Shown: piece by piece, positions 18,370 through 28,572 of the stretch
How positions within the stretch are numbered: the first letter of the stretch is position 1
Layout of the letters: every line of letters begins with the position of its first letter
Source: Microvirga sp. 3-52
GTDB taxonomy: Bacteria > Pseudomonadota > Alphaproteobacteria > Rhizobiales > Beijerinckiaceae
Assembly (NCBI RefSeq): GCF_018383585.1
Contig: NZ_JAHAMK010000001.1
Location: 235,017 to 299,016, forward strand
DNA: 64,000 nucleotides
Reading direction: 5' to 3'
Notes under the pieces: model-generated
The model's input: the letters and a program-made list of their open reading frames with translations, nothing else
Told to the model about the DNA's origin: nothing
Databases searched by the model: none
Position numbers and translations under genes: made by a program

Positions 18370-19180
18370 ACATCTGGTAGAAGGTGATGAAGATCTCGAA
18401 CACGATCAGCAGGACGATGATCAGTTCGAGGCGCAGGGACCGTTCGGTATCGATGATGTCGGTGAGAGCCTGGGCCGTGTCGCCGAGCACCTCGAGCTTG
18501 CGGTGGAGCGCCGTGGCGCGTTCCTTCAGCTCGTATTCGTCTTCCAGGCGGGCGTAGAGGCGCTCGAGGTCCGGACGATCCCACAGGACGTCCGGCTTTT
18601 CCTCCACGGCCACGCCGCCTGACATGCGCTGGCGGACCAGAAGGGCCTGGCCGACCTGTTTGAGGATCCTGCGACGATCCCGCGGACGCCGGCCCTTTTC
18701 CGCGAGGTGCTGGACGGATGGTTCCACCAACTCGAAGGCGGCGGTGGCCTCCCGCTCGTCGCGGGCCAGGGTCGCACTCTTGGACAGGGCATCCGCGATG
18801 ACGATCAGGCGTTCGGTCGAGAGCTGCTTGATGTAGATCGGGCCTCCCGGCGGGATCTGGTCGTCCCGGTCCGGCGTGATCTCGATGATCGCGGTCTCTT
18901 CCTCGTGCCGCGCGAACTCGCCCCGGATGCGCTGGCGCAGGCTGCGAATGACCTCGTCCTCCTCAAGGGGCGTCAAACCGACGAGTACAGCCACGCCGTA
19001 ACGGAAGAGGGCGACGAAGCCGTCCTGGCCGGCCCGGAAGGCCAGGGGGGTGGTGGAGAGCACGTCGCTGCGCTCCAGCCCCGCCACATCGAGGCGGTCG
19101 CCCAGGAGCAGGGCGCGGGCCGTAAGGCGCAGGTTCTGGATGGGCGCGCCGGTGGAGGAGATGGTATCTGACATGGTCAT
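18347..19180 (-). CDS. RMD1/DUF155 family protein
   Basis: 277 residues. The segment RLDVAGLERSDVLSTTPLAFRAGQDGFVALFRYGVAVLVGLTPLEEDEVIRSLR and LSTERLIVIADALSKSATLARDE match the YagE/DUF155 (yeast Rmd1/Sif2) family. A single C-terminal membrane helix (about 248-270, ELIIVLLIVFEIFITFYQMF) suggests tail anchoring. Yeast members are mitochondrial or vacuolar proteins of unclear mechanism; the bacterial role is unknown. It overlaps the end of miaA by 23 bases on the opposite strand. Confidence 0.85.
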   Translation of the reverse strand: MTMSDTISSTGAPIQNLRLTARALLLGDRLDVAGLERSDVLSTTPLAFRAGQDGFVALFRYGVAVLVGLTPLEEDEVIRSLRQRIRGEFARHEEETAIIEITPDRDDQIPPGGPIYIKQLSTERLIVIADALSKSATLARDEREATAAFELVEPSVQHLAEKGRRPRDRRRILKQVGQALLVRQRMSGGVAVEEKPDVLWDRPDLERLYARLEDEYELKERATALHRKLEVLGDTAQALTDIIDTERSLRLELIIVLLIVFEIFITFYQMFTGAAGH

Positions 19181-19300
19181 ACGACTAAAATAGGGGCCCT
19201 AAGCTAAAAGCTAAGCAGGTTTGAGCCAAGTCACCCCCGCTTGACCGAATGAAACGGATCGTTTAGCGTCGGCGCAACTTTTGAACCGAGAGCTGCCCCC

Positions 19301-19351
19301 ATGCGCAAGCTTATTCTCGTAGTACGAGCGCCATCGACGGAGCGGGATTGA
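19301..19351 (+). CDS. ilvB leader peptide (Leu-Ile-Leu-Val-Val)
   Basis: A 16-residue frame, MRKLILVVRAPSTERD, ends 98 bases before ilvB. Codons 19310-19324 read Leu-Ile-Leu-Val-Val, exactly the three end products of the pathway, within a run of only 16 codons. It is followed by an RNA structure and a terminator. This is what a branched-chain amino acid attenuator leader should look like. There is no strong ribosome site (GAGAGC about 11 bases upstream). Confidence 0.82.
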   Translation: MRKLILVVRAPSTERD

Positions 19352-19398
19352 CCCGCAGGTCCGGCGATGGCGCACAGGCCCCCTCAGGGGCCTTTTTT
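19328..19398 (+). promoter_or_regulatory. transcription attenuator upstream of ilvB
   Basis: After the leader codons, GCGCCATCG (19328-19336) can pair with CGATGGCGC (19365-19373), enclosing a smaller GCGGG/CCCGC hairpin (19342-19356). The terminator at 19377-19398 follows directly. A ribosome stalled on the Leu-Ile-Leu-Val-Val codons would cover the first arm and change the folding. I did not resolve the exact antiterminator pairing. Confidence 0.75.
19377..19398 (+). terminator. attenuator terminator before ilvB
   Basis: GGCCCC (19377-19382), loop CTCA, GGGGCC (19387-19392), then six T. A canonical rho-independent terminator placed between the leader peptide and ilvB. Confidence 0.88.
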
Positions 19399-19449
19399 AT
19401 TGCCCGAATTCCAAGACAGTGATGCGAAAGACCCCAGGGAGCGAGTGAG

Positions 19450-21222
<1,773 letters not shown>

Positions 21223-21236
21223 TGAGGATTTGAACC

Positions 21237-21917
21237 ATGCCGACCCTCGTCATCGCCAACAAGTGCTACTCCTCGTGGTCGCTGCGTCCCTGGCTGCTGA
21301 TGAAGCAGCTCGGGATTGCCTTCGACGAGATCACCGTTCCGCTGGATCTTCCGGACACGAAAGCCAAGGTGCTCAAGCACTCGCCGGCCGGCAAGGTGCC
21401 GATCCTGATCGATGGCGATGTGACCGTCTGGGAGAGCATCGCCATCATGGAGTATGTCGGCGAGGCCTATGGCGTGCCCGTGTGGCCTGCGGACCGCAAG
21501 GCCCGTGCCATGGCGCGCTCGATTGCGGCAGAAATGCATTCCGGATTCTCGGCACTGCGCTCCGCATGCCCAATGAACCTCGGCAAGAAATTTGCGCAGA
21601 AGGATCGAGGCGAAGCCGTTGCCCGTGACGTCGCCCGCTTCAGCGAGATCGTTCGTCAGGCGCGCGAGCATTTTCGCGCCGGTGGTCCGTTCCTGTTCGG
21701 CGCCTTCTCGGCAGCCGATGCCATGTATGCGCCGCTCGTGACGCGTCTCGATACCTATTCCATCGCGCTCGACGTTAACACGCGCGCCTATGGGGATGCG
21801 ATCCAAGCTCTGCCGGCTTTCCAGGAATGGCGCTCTGCAGCCATGGAGGAGGAATGGATCGTCGGGGCCGATGAGGTCGACGAGGAAGCTATCGAAAATT
21901 ATCGCAAGGCGGCTTGA
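21237..21917 (+). CDS. glutathione S-transferase family protein
   Basis: 226 residues. N-terminal thioredoxin-like domain MPTLVIANKCYSSWSLRPWLLMKQLGIAFDEITVPL... with the S-x-x-S/W-S-L-R-P-W pattern, so the likely catalytic residue is Ser, as in zeta or beta-like bacterial GSTs. The cis-Pro and Glu-Ser are in GKVPILIDGDVTVWESIAIMEYV. The C-terminal domain is all-helical. It lies 14 bases after ilvB and 29 before ilvN, in the same direction, so it is probably cotranscribed with them. Its substrate and any link to branched-chain synthesis are unknown. Confidence 0.9.
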   Translation: MPTLVIANKCYSSWSLRPWLLMKQLGIAFDEITVPLDLPDTKAKVLKHSPAGKVPILIDGDVTVWESIAIMEYVGEAYGVPVWPADRKARAMARSIAAEMHSGFSALRSACPMNLGKKFAQKDRGEAVARDVARFSEIVRQAREHFRAGGPFLFGAFSAADAMYAPLVTRLDTYSIALDVNTRAYGDAIQALPAFQEWRSAAMEEEWIVGADEVDEEAIENYRKAA

Positions 21918-21946
21918 GGCCGGATCAGAATTGGGGAAACCAGACC

Positions 21947-22504
21947 ATGCTTCAGATGAAAACCCATTACCCCGATGCGACCCGTGTCGAGCCGTCGAAC
22001 CGGCACACGCTCGCCATCGTCGTCGACAACGAGCCAGGCGTTCTTGCGCGCATCGCCGGCCTATTTTCAGGGCGCGGCTACAACATTGAGAGCTTGACCG
22101 TCACCGAGACGGAGCATGAGGCGCATGTCTCGCGCATCACCATCGTGACGACCGGCACCGACAGCATCATTCAGCAGATCAAGAGCCAGTTGGAACGACT
22201 CGTGCCTGTGCATCGAGTGGTCGATCTCACGCTGACCGGTGAAGCCGTCGAGCGCGAGCTCTGCCTGGTGAAGGTCGTCGGCAAGGGCGATTACCGGGTG
22301 GAGGCGATGCGTCTCGCCTCGGCCTTCGGCGCCCGTACGATGGACGCGACGCTGACCTCATTCGTCTATGAGCTGACCGGCACGACGGATGAGGTCGAGC
22401 GCTTCATCAAGCTGATGACGGCAGTAGGATTGGTCGAAGTCTCCCGCACCGGCGTCGCCGCCATGGCGCGCGGTGCGGAAGGAATGGGTGGTCTCAGCCC
22501 CTGA
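21947..22504 (+). CDS. ilvN: acetolactate synthase small subunit
   Basis: 185 residues from the ATG at 21947; an upstream TTG in frame is less likely. N-terminal ACT domain HTLAIVVDNEPGVLARIAGLFSGRGYNIESLTVTETEHEAHVSRIT, which binds valine for feedback inhibition, then the C-terminal ALS_ss domain (ELCLVKVVGKGDYRVEAMRLASAFGARTMDATLTSFVYELTGTTDEVERFIKLM). It is the regulatory partner of IlvB. Some databases call it ilvH. Its last 11 bases overlap the opposite-strand DUF924 gene. Confidence 0.96.
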   Translation: MLQMKTHYPDATRVEPSNRHTLAIVVDNEPGVLARIAGLFSGRGYNIESLTVTETEHEAHVSRITIVTTGTDSIIQQIKSQLERLVPVHRVVDLTLTGEAVERELCLVKVVGKGDYRVEAMRLASAFGARTMDATLTSFVYELTGTTDEVERFIKLMTAVGLVEVSRTGVAAMARGAEGMGGLSP

Positions 22505-23039
22505 AGTCGTTTTCCTTGAGGAACGCCTCCTCCTCCGGTGTCGACTCTCGTCCGAGGATGGCGTTGCGGTGAGGGAAGCGGCCGAAGCGGGCGATGATGT
22601 CGTGATGGTGCCGGGCCCACTTGATGGAATCGTGGCCGAGGGCTTCGTTCAGAATCACCGAGCGCTCCTGATCCGCCAAGGACTCGGAGTGCATGAAGGG
22701 CAGGTAGAAGAACCGACGGAACTCGGGTTCCACCTGACCGTCGAACCCTCTCTCGATGGCGCGGTCCGCGGCCATCAGGGCGACCGGGTCGGCTTTGTAG
22801 GTTTCGCGCTTTCCCCGGAACATGTTCCGGGGAAGCTGGTCGAGGAGGAGAATGACGGCAAGGGCGCCTTCCGGGGTCAGCTCCCATTCGTTGAGATCGC
22901 CCCGTGCGGCGGCCTCGTAGGTGGGCAGAAAGCGGTCGCGGCAGACTTGGTCGAAGGACTCGTCCTTCGAGAACCACTTCTCTGGTCCGGCCTCGCGCCA
23001 GAAACTGAGCACTTCGTCGGGAGTGGCAAGGCGCTGCAT
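22494..23039 (-). CDS. DUF924 family protein
   Basis: 181 residues from the ATG at 23039, preceded by GAGAAGGA; a TTG start 13 codons upstream is less likely. The segments DEVLSFWREAGPEKWFSKDESFDQVCRDRF, LAVILLLDQLPRNMFRGKRETYKADPVAL and FRRFFYLPFMHSESLADQERSV match DUF924 (all-helical, TPR-like fold). Its biochemical role is unknown. Convergent with ilvN, with an 11-base tail overlap. Confidence 0.85.
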   Translation of the reverse strand: MQRLATPDEVLSFWREAGPEKWFSKDESFDQVCRDRFLPTYEAAARGDLNEWELTPEGALAVILLLDQLPRNMFRGKRETYKADPVALMAADRAIERGFDGQVEPEFRRFFYLPFMHSESLADQERSVILNEALGHDSIKWARHHHDIIARFGRFPHRNAILGRESTPEEEAFLKENDFRG

Positions 23040-23078
23040 GCGGCTTCGTCCTTCTCGGGGAAAGAGATTTAAGATCAA

Positions 23079-23112
23079 TCTAGAGCATCGGAGAGCCGTT
23101 TGAACTCTCCGG
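23079..23112. repeat. REP-like palindrome fragment upstream of ilvC
   Basis: CTAGAGCATCGGAGAG is followed by CTCTCCGGG with a 9-base loop. The leading AGAGCATCG matches the palindromes at 24433 and 53695. It lies at the 5' side of the DUF924 gene. 23113-23321 hold no gene. TTGACA at 23127-23132 might be an ilvC -35 box, but no convincing -10 follows. Confidence 0.5.
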
Positions 23113-23234
23113 GCTTGGATCGCTTGTTGACAGAACTGGCAGGATCTTGCGCTGAGCGCAGGCGAGGCCCGCAGTTTTGCTACAAGCCACGACTTGTCAG
23201 CGCAGTTTTATTCGCTAAAAGCGGCGCCTGATAA

Positions 23235-24341
<1,107 letters not shown>

Positions 24342-24432
24342 GCCGTTCAAAGGGCGGCGCGGCCGGTTCGGGTCGCCCGAAATCACTGCAGCTAAGCCGA
24401 ATGCGGGTTTGTCAGCTCGGCTCAATCCCGCT

Positions 24433-24466
24433 AGAGCATCGAAGGGATCCCTTCGATGCTCTTTTT
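24433..24466 (+). terminator. perfect palindromic terminator after ilvC (REP-like)
   Basis: A perfect 30-base palindrome (AGAGCATCGAAGGGA at 24433-24447, then its reverse complement to 24462) is followed by a T run. The AGAGCATCG ends match the palindromes at 23079 and 53695. It ends only 7 bases before the next gene's start codon. Confidence 0.85.
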
Positions 24467-24472
24467 ATTGCG

Positions 24473-26224
24473 ATGAGCACCACGAACTTGCTTGAAGAAT
24501 TATCTGAGTTCGACCTGCCGCTTTGGGCCGGGCTGGATCCGGTCGCGCGTCGTGAGCTTCAGTCTAAGCTTCAGCGCATCATTCTTCCCGGTGGCGAGGT
24601 TCTCTTCCGGGAGGGTGATCCGGCGGATGTGCTCTACATGCTCGTCTCCGGCGCTCTCGGGGTGTCGGTGCAGGGAGACCATGGCGAGCAGCGACGAATC
24701 GCCCGCATCGCGCCGCCCGAGACCATTGGAGAGATGGCCCTCATCTCCCATGCGCCCCGCTCGGCGACCGTCACGGCCCTCAGGGATTCCGTTCTGCTCA
24801 CCCTGGCCCGCACGGATTTCGAACGCCTGATCGAGCGCTGGCCTTCCGTGATGCTTTATCTCTCGAAGCTGTTGGCCGATCGGCTTCGCGCGGCGACACG
24901 CTTCACGCCCGCCACCTTTACCCCGACGACCTTTGCTATCGTCCCTGTCACGCAAGGGGTGGCAGTTTCCGAGTTCGCGCAAGCCTTCCTTGCGGAGATG
25001 CGGCGCATCCATGGCGGCGGGGTCGACCTGGCGGCTGCGATGCCGGCCCAGGAGGACGAGAGCTGGCTCTACCGTTTCGAGGCCAGCCGCGAGCGCGTGA
25101 TCTATGTCGCACCGGAGTCTTCGGGAACCTGGACGGAGCGGTGCATCCGCCACGCTGACCATGTCGTGTTGCTCGCGCGCCCTGGCGAACCGCTGACCTG
25201 CGAGGCTGAGGCGCTGACGAATGCCGTATCGTCCTGGCGGCGTCACGATCTCGTTCTGCTGCAGAAGCAGGATGCCAGACGTCCCGCGCCGGCACATCCG
25301 TCATTGCAGCGGCTCCCCGTTCATCAGGCGCTCCAGGTGCGCGAGAAGAACCTGCCGGATCTCCAGCGGCTTATCCGCACTTCAAGCGGAAGAGCCATCG
25401 GCCTCGTCTTGGCCGGGGGAGGAGCACGCGGATTTGCTCATCTTGGAGCCATTCGAGCTCTGCACGAATACGGCATTCCTATCGATCTCGTCGGTGGAAC
25501 GAGCATCGGTGCCGTCATGGCAGCTGTTTGCGCTATTCAGATCAGCCTCGACGATGCGCGCGATCTGATGATGGAGGCCTTCGTTCGAAGTCCGCCGCTG
25601 AACGACTATACCCTTCCGCTTATCGCTCTGATCCGTGGCCTCAAGGTCGATGCGCGGCTGATCGAGCATTTCGGCGAGCGTAATATCGAAGACCTCTGGC
25701 TGCCGTTCTTCTGTATCTCGTCCAACCTCACGACAGGGACGACCCATGTGCATCGCCAGGGATTGCTCTGGCGGGCCCTGCGGGCGAGCCTTGCCATTCC
25801 CGGACTGCTCCCGCCCGTGATGGAGCCAGAGGGAGTGCTTGTGGATGGAGCCATGATGAACAACCTGCCAGCCGACGTGATGGCTGATCTCCAGCGGGGG
25901 GCGGTGCTCGGCATCGATGTGGCGCGGGATGTCGCCTTCACCAGTTCGGGAGACGAGGAGAAGAAGGCGCCGCTGCTGCGCAGGATTCTGGGCTTGCCGA
26001 CCAACGCCCCGGATATCGTCAATCTGCTCTACCGCTCGGCCACGATTTCCAGCGACGCCCAGACCCTCAAGGCGCGCGCTCATGCCACCCTCGTGATCCA
26101 CCCACCTCTCGCCGATGTGCCGCTTCGGGGATGGGAGCAGTTCGAAAGGGTGGTGGAAATCGGTTACCGGCACACGCGGGAGCGTATTGAGGCGGGCGCG
26201 CTCGATGCTTTCAGAATTCCCTGA
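24473..26224 (+). CDS. patatin-like phospholipase with N-terminal cyclic-nucleotide-binding domain
   Basis: 583 residues from the ATG at 24473. Residues about 15-135 are a CRP-like cNMP-binding domain (GEVLFREGDPADVLYMLVSGALGVSVQ...GEMALISHAPRSATVTAL). The middle part (160-290) resembles the linker of NTE-type proteins. The patatin domain has the oxyanion glycines LAGGGARGFAHLGAI, nucleophile Ser344 in GGTSIGA and Asp458 in VDGAMMNNLP (usual DGG/DGA). The architecture is that of neuropathy target esterase-like bacterial lysophospholipases. The gene start is so close to the preceding terminator that its ribosome site would lie in the terminator tail. Confidence 0.9.
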   Translation: MSTTNLLEELSEFDLPLWAGLDPVARRELQSKLQRIILPGGEVLFREGDPADVLYMLVSGALGVSVQGDHGEQRRIARIAPPETIGEMALISHAPRSATVTALRDSVLLTLARTDFERLIERWPSVMLYLSKLLADRLRAATRFTPATFTPTTFAIVPVTQGVAVSEFAQAFLAEMRRIHGGGVDLAAAMPAQEDESWLYRFEASRERVIYVAPESSGTWTERCIRHADHVVLLARPGEPLTCEAEALTNAVSSWRRHDLVLLQKQDARRPAPAHPSLQRLPVHQALQVREKNLPDLQRLIRTSSGRAIGLVLAGGGARGFAHLGAIRALHEYGIPIDLVGGTSIGAVMAAVCAIQISLDDARDLMMEAFVRSPPLNDYTLPLIALIRGLKVDARLIEHFGERNIEDLWLPFFCISSNLTTGTTHVHRQGLLWRALRASLAIPGLLPPVMEPEGVLVDGAMMNNLPADVMADLQRGAVLGIDVARDVAFTSSGDEEKKAPLLRRILGLPTNAPDIVNLLYRSATISSDAQTLKARAHATLVIHPPLADVPLRGWEQFERVVEIGYRHTRERIEAGALDAFRIP

Positions 26225-26247
26225 GAGAAGCGGGCGAGCGATCCGGA

Positions 26248-26595
26248 TCACATGTAATGCAACATCATCGCTGCACTTGCCACGACAAGGCCGAGAACAA
26301 TGCCGAGTGTTGCCGAGCGATGGTTCCAGAAGCGATAGATAGCAAAGGAGCAGACAAGGGTGGCCAGGAGCGCGGCGAAATCCTGCGTCAGATGGTTCAC
26401 CTTCGTCGGACCTCGGAGCGGCCCGGCTTCCTCCCAGCTTTCCAACATCCAGAAGACTGAGAAGATGAGAGACGCGGCACACCCGACGCATGGCCACCAG
26501 GCATCCGGTAGGCCGATTCCCATCGGATTGACCGCCTCACCGGTGGAGGTCGTGGAACGGAGGTCTTCGTAAGAACCGAAGGAAGAAGGTGCCAC
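26248..26595 (-). CDS. hypothetical membrane protein
   Basis: 115 residues, not recognised. Three hydrophobic segments: WWPCVGCAASLIFSVFWML, FAALLATLVCSFAIYRFW and ATLGIVLGLVVASAAMMLHYM at the C-terminus. The N-terminal 30 residues are polar. It has no partner gene. The hydrophobic periodicity supports coding, but the start is uncertain and no ribosome site stands out. Confidence 0.5.
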   Translation of the reverse strand: MAPSSFGSYEDLRSTTSTGEAVNPMGIGLPDAWWPCVGCAASLIFSVFWMLESWEEAGPLRGPTKVNHLTQDFAALLATLVCSFAIYRFWNHRSATLGIVLGLVVASAAMMLHYM

Positions 26596-26605
26596 AGCAA
26601 CGTTT

Positions 26606-26639
26606 CCGTGATGTTATAGCTGTGCTGTTAACATCACGG
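26606..26639. promoter_or_regulatory. perfect 11-base inverted repeat
   Basis: CCGTGATGTTA (26606-26616) and TAACATCACGG (26629-26639) flank a 12-base loop, just upstream of the membrane protein gene and downstream of the small gene at 26702 (both minus strand). No T run is present, so it is either an operator or a weak terminator. Confidence 0.45.
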
Positions 26640-26701
26640 AGGGCTGCTGCCACCTCTCGAGAAAGAGGGGAATGGCGGCTTATCAGATGAGCCGCCGGGT
26701 T

Positions 26702-26857
26702 CTACTGCTTGTTGCTCTTCGTGTTCTGTGCCTTGTTGTTGTCTTGCTTGCCTGGGTCGACGCGGTTCTTCATGGTGCCGCCCGAGCCGCGGATGTGATC
26801 GCCGGGGTGCTTCTTGCTCTCGCCGGAATTGTCGCCGTTCATCTTGCCTTTGCCCAT
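26702..26857 (-). CDS. 51-residue hydrophilic protein
   Basis: Minus strand. The ATG at 26857 is preceded by AAGGAGGTCCTC, an almost ideal ribosome site 5-6 bases upstream. The product (starts MGKGKMNGDNSGESKKHPGD, ends KAQNTKSNKQ) is rich in Gly, Lys, Asn, Ser and Asp and has no hydrophobic core, so it is likely disordered. I recall similar short Gly/Lys/Asn-rich hypotheticals in Methylobacteriaceae but cannot name a family. Longer frames in this stretch (88 residues minus strand, 67 plus strand) lack any such start signal. Function unknown; stress or DNA-associated roles would be speculation. Confidence 0.7.
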   Translation of the reverse strand: MGKGKMNGDNSGESKKHPGDHIRGSGGTMKNRVDPGKQDNNKAQNTKSNKQ

Positions 26858-26921
26858 GAGGACCTCCTTTGGTGATGGAGGTTAATGACCCCTGGGACAC
26901 CCGGTTCCCGGCTGACCTCAG

Positions 26922-27443
26922 CTACCACAGCAGATAATGCGCGAGCCCCGCGCCTGGCGCGAGGATCACGAAGGCCCAGACGGAGGCCGAGGCCAGATTG
27001 GCGGCCTGGAACAGGACCTGAGGCATCAGGAAGATCCCTGCTATCAAGGCGATGACGGCGCGGATCGGTCCGAAGAACCGGCCCAGGAACACGGCCCAGG
27101 GGCCGAAGCGCTGGAAGAAGCTCTCGCCGCGCGCGATCAGCTTCGGGTTGCGGGACAAGGGCCAGAGTTCGTAGGCGGTCTTCTTGTAGCGCTGACCGAT
27201 TTCGTAAGAGAGCCAATTGCCGAGGAAGGCGCCGCAGACGGCTCCGGCCCAAGCCTGCCAGAAAGGGATATCGGCTGCCGCCAGCACGAACCCCGCCGCG
27301 ATCAGGATCGTCATGGTCGGCAGAAGAAGGGACACGAAGGCAAGGGATTCGGCAAAGGTCATGAGACCCAGCACAAAGGGTGCGTAGCTCCTATGGTTCT
27401 GCACAAATTCCAGAATGCCGGTCTTCAGAAACTCGATGTCCAT
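26922..27443 (-). CDS. DedA family membrane protein
   Basis: 173 residues with 4-5 membrane helices. VLGLMTFAESLAFVSLLLPTMTILIAAGFVL, WAGAVCGAFLGNWLSYEIGQRY and FFQRFGPWAVFLGRFFGPIRAVIALIAGIFLM carry the DedA/SNARE-associated signature (acidic residue early, Gly-Arg-F-x-P-x-R later). DedA proteins are undecaprenyl- or phospholipid translocases of the inner membrane; the substrate here is unknown. It is divergent from pdxY. Confidence 0.92.
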   Translation of the reverse strand: MDIEFLKTGILEFVQNHRSYAPFVLGLMTFAESLAFVSLLLPTMTILIAAGFVLAAADIPFWQAWAGAVCGAFLGNWLSYEIGQRYKKTAYELWPLSRNPKLIARGESFFQRFGPWAVFLGRFFGPIRAVIALIAGIFLMPQVLFQAANLASASVWAFVILAPGAGLAHYLLW

Positions 27444-27597
27444 GGTGCCGGTGAGTGTCCTGTTGTGGTTATGGCGCCAGGGTCAATACGTGCCATGACG
27501 GAAAGAACCAACTGCCTTTGTGATGAATGGGATCACATCAGGCAATTTGAAGCGGGGCGGTAGTTGCGGTAACCGGGAGGCGAAAGGGGCCAGAGCC

Positions 27598-28446
27598 ATG
27601 AACGTTCTCTCGATCCAGTCCCATGTCGCCTACGGCCATGTGGGTAACGCCTCCGCGGTCTTTCCGATGCAGCGCCTCGGAGTCGAGGTCTGGCCCATTC
27701 ACACGGTGCAGTTCTCCAACCATACCGGCTACGGCTCCTGGAAAGGCCGCGTCTTCGACGGGCCGGCCATCGAGGACCTCGTGGAGGGCATAGCGGAGCG
27801 CGGGGTGCTCGAGCGCTGCAACGGTGTTCTGTCAGGCTACATGGGGTCCGCCGATATCGGTAACGCGATCCTCTCGGCCGTGGCGCGGGTCCGTGCCCTC
27901 AATCCGGAGGCTCTCTATTGCTGCGATCCCGTCATCGGGGACGTGGGCCGGGGCGTGTTCGTGCGACTGGGCATTCCGGAATTCATGCGGGAACAGGCCG
28001 TGCCTGCCGCGGACATCATCACGCCGAACCAGTTCGAGCTCGATTTTCTGTCCGGCCTCGCGAGCCAGACCTTGGCCGATGTGAAGCAGGCGGTCTCGAT
28101 CGTGCAGGGGATGGGCCCCAAGGTCATGCTCGTGACCTCGGTCGAGACGAAGGAGACCCCTGCCGACTGCGTCGATCTCGTCGCCGGCGAGGGCGGGCGC
28201 TTCTGGCGGGTCCGTACGCCGAAGCTTTCCTTGAGCGTCAACGGGGCTGGCGACGCCATCGCAGCGCTCTTCTTCGTTCATTATGCCCGTTCGCGCTCGG
28301 CGCCGACGGCTCTCGCCGAAGCCTCGGCCTCCGTCTACGGCCTGCTCAAGCGCACGGAGGAGGCAGGCTCCCGCGAAATTCTGACCATCGCGGCGCAGGA
28401 TGAGTTCGTCTCGCCCTCTCACCGCTTCGATGCGGTAGAGATTTGA
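27598..28446 (+). CDS. pdxY: pyridoxal kinase
   Basis: 282 residues from the ATG at 27598, which has GGGGCCAGAGCC upstream; a longer frame starting at 27520 has no family similarity. It phosphorylates pyridoxal in B6 salvage (ribokinase fold). Motifs: MNVLSIQSHVAYGHVGNASAVFPMQRLGVEVWPIHTVQFSNHTGYG, SGYMGSADIG, CDPVIGDVGRGVFV, ITPNQFELDFLSG and the anion hole/catalytic Asp NGAGDAIAALF. The transporter genes follow after a 126-base gap and need not be related. Confidence 0.95.
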   Translation: MNVLSIQSHVAYGHVGNASAVFPMQRLGVEVWPIHTVQFSNHTGYGSWKGRVFDGPAIEDLVEGIAERGVLERCNGVLSGYMGSADIGNAILSAVARVRALNPEALYCCDPVIGDVGRGVFVRLGIPEFMREQAVPAADIITPNQFELDFLSGLASQTLADVKQAVSIVQGMGPKVMLVTSVETKETPADCVDLVAGEGGRFWRVRTPKLSLSVNGAGDAIAALFFVHYARSRSAPTALAEASASVYGLLKRTEEAGSREILTIAAQDEFVSPSHRFDAVEI

Positions 28447-28572
28447 GCCGTTCCCAGTCCGCAGGATCTTATTCGGCGATGCCAGTGCGAGGCGAATAGG
28501 CCGAAGGGCGAAGCCGAACTGCCTTGCGGTCTTTCTTCCGCCGGTCCTAGAATGCCGCCCGAAAGAGGGATC

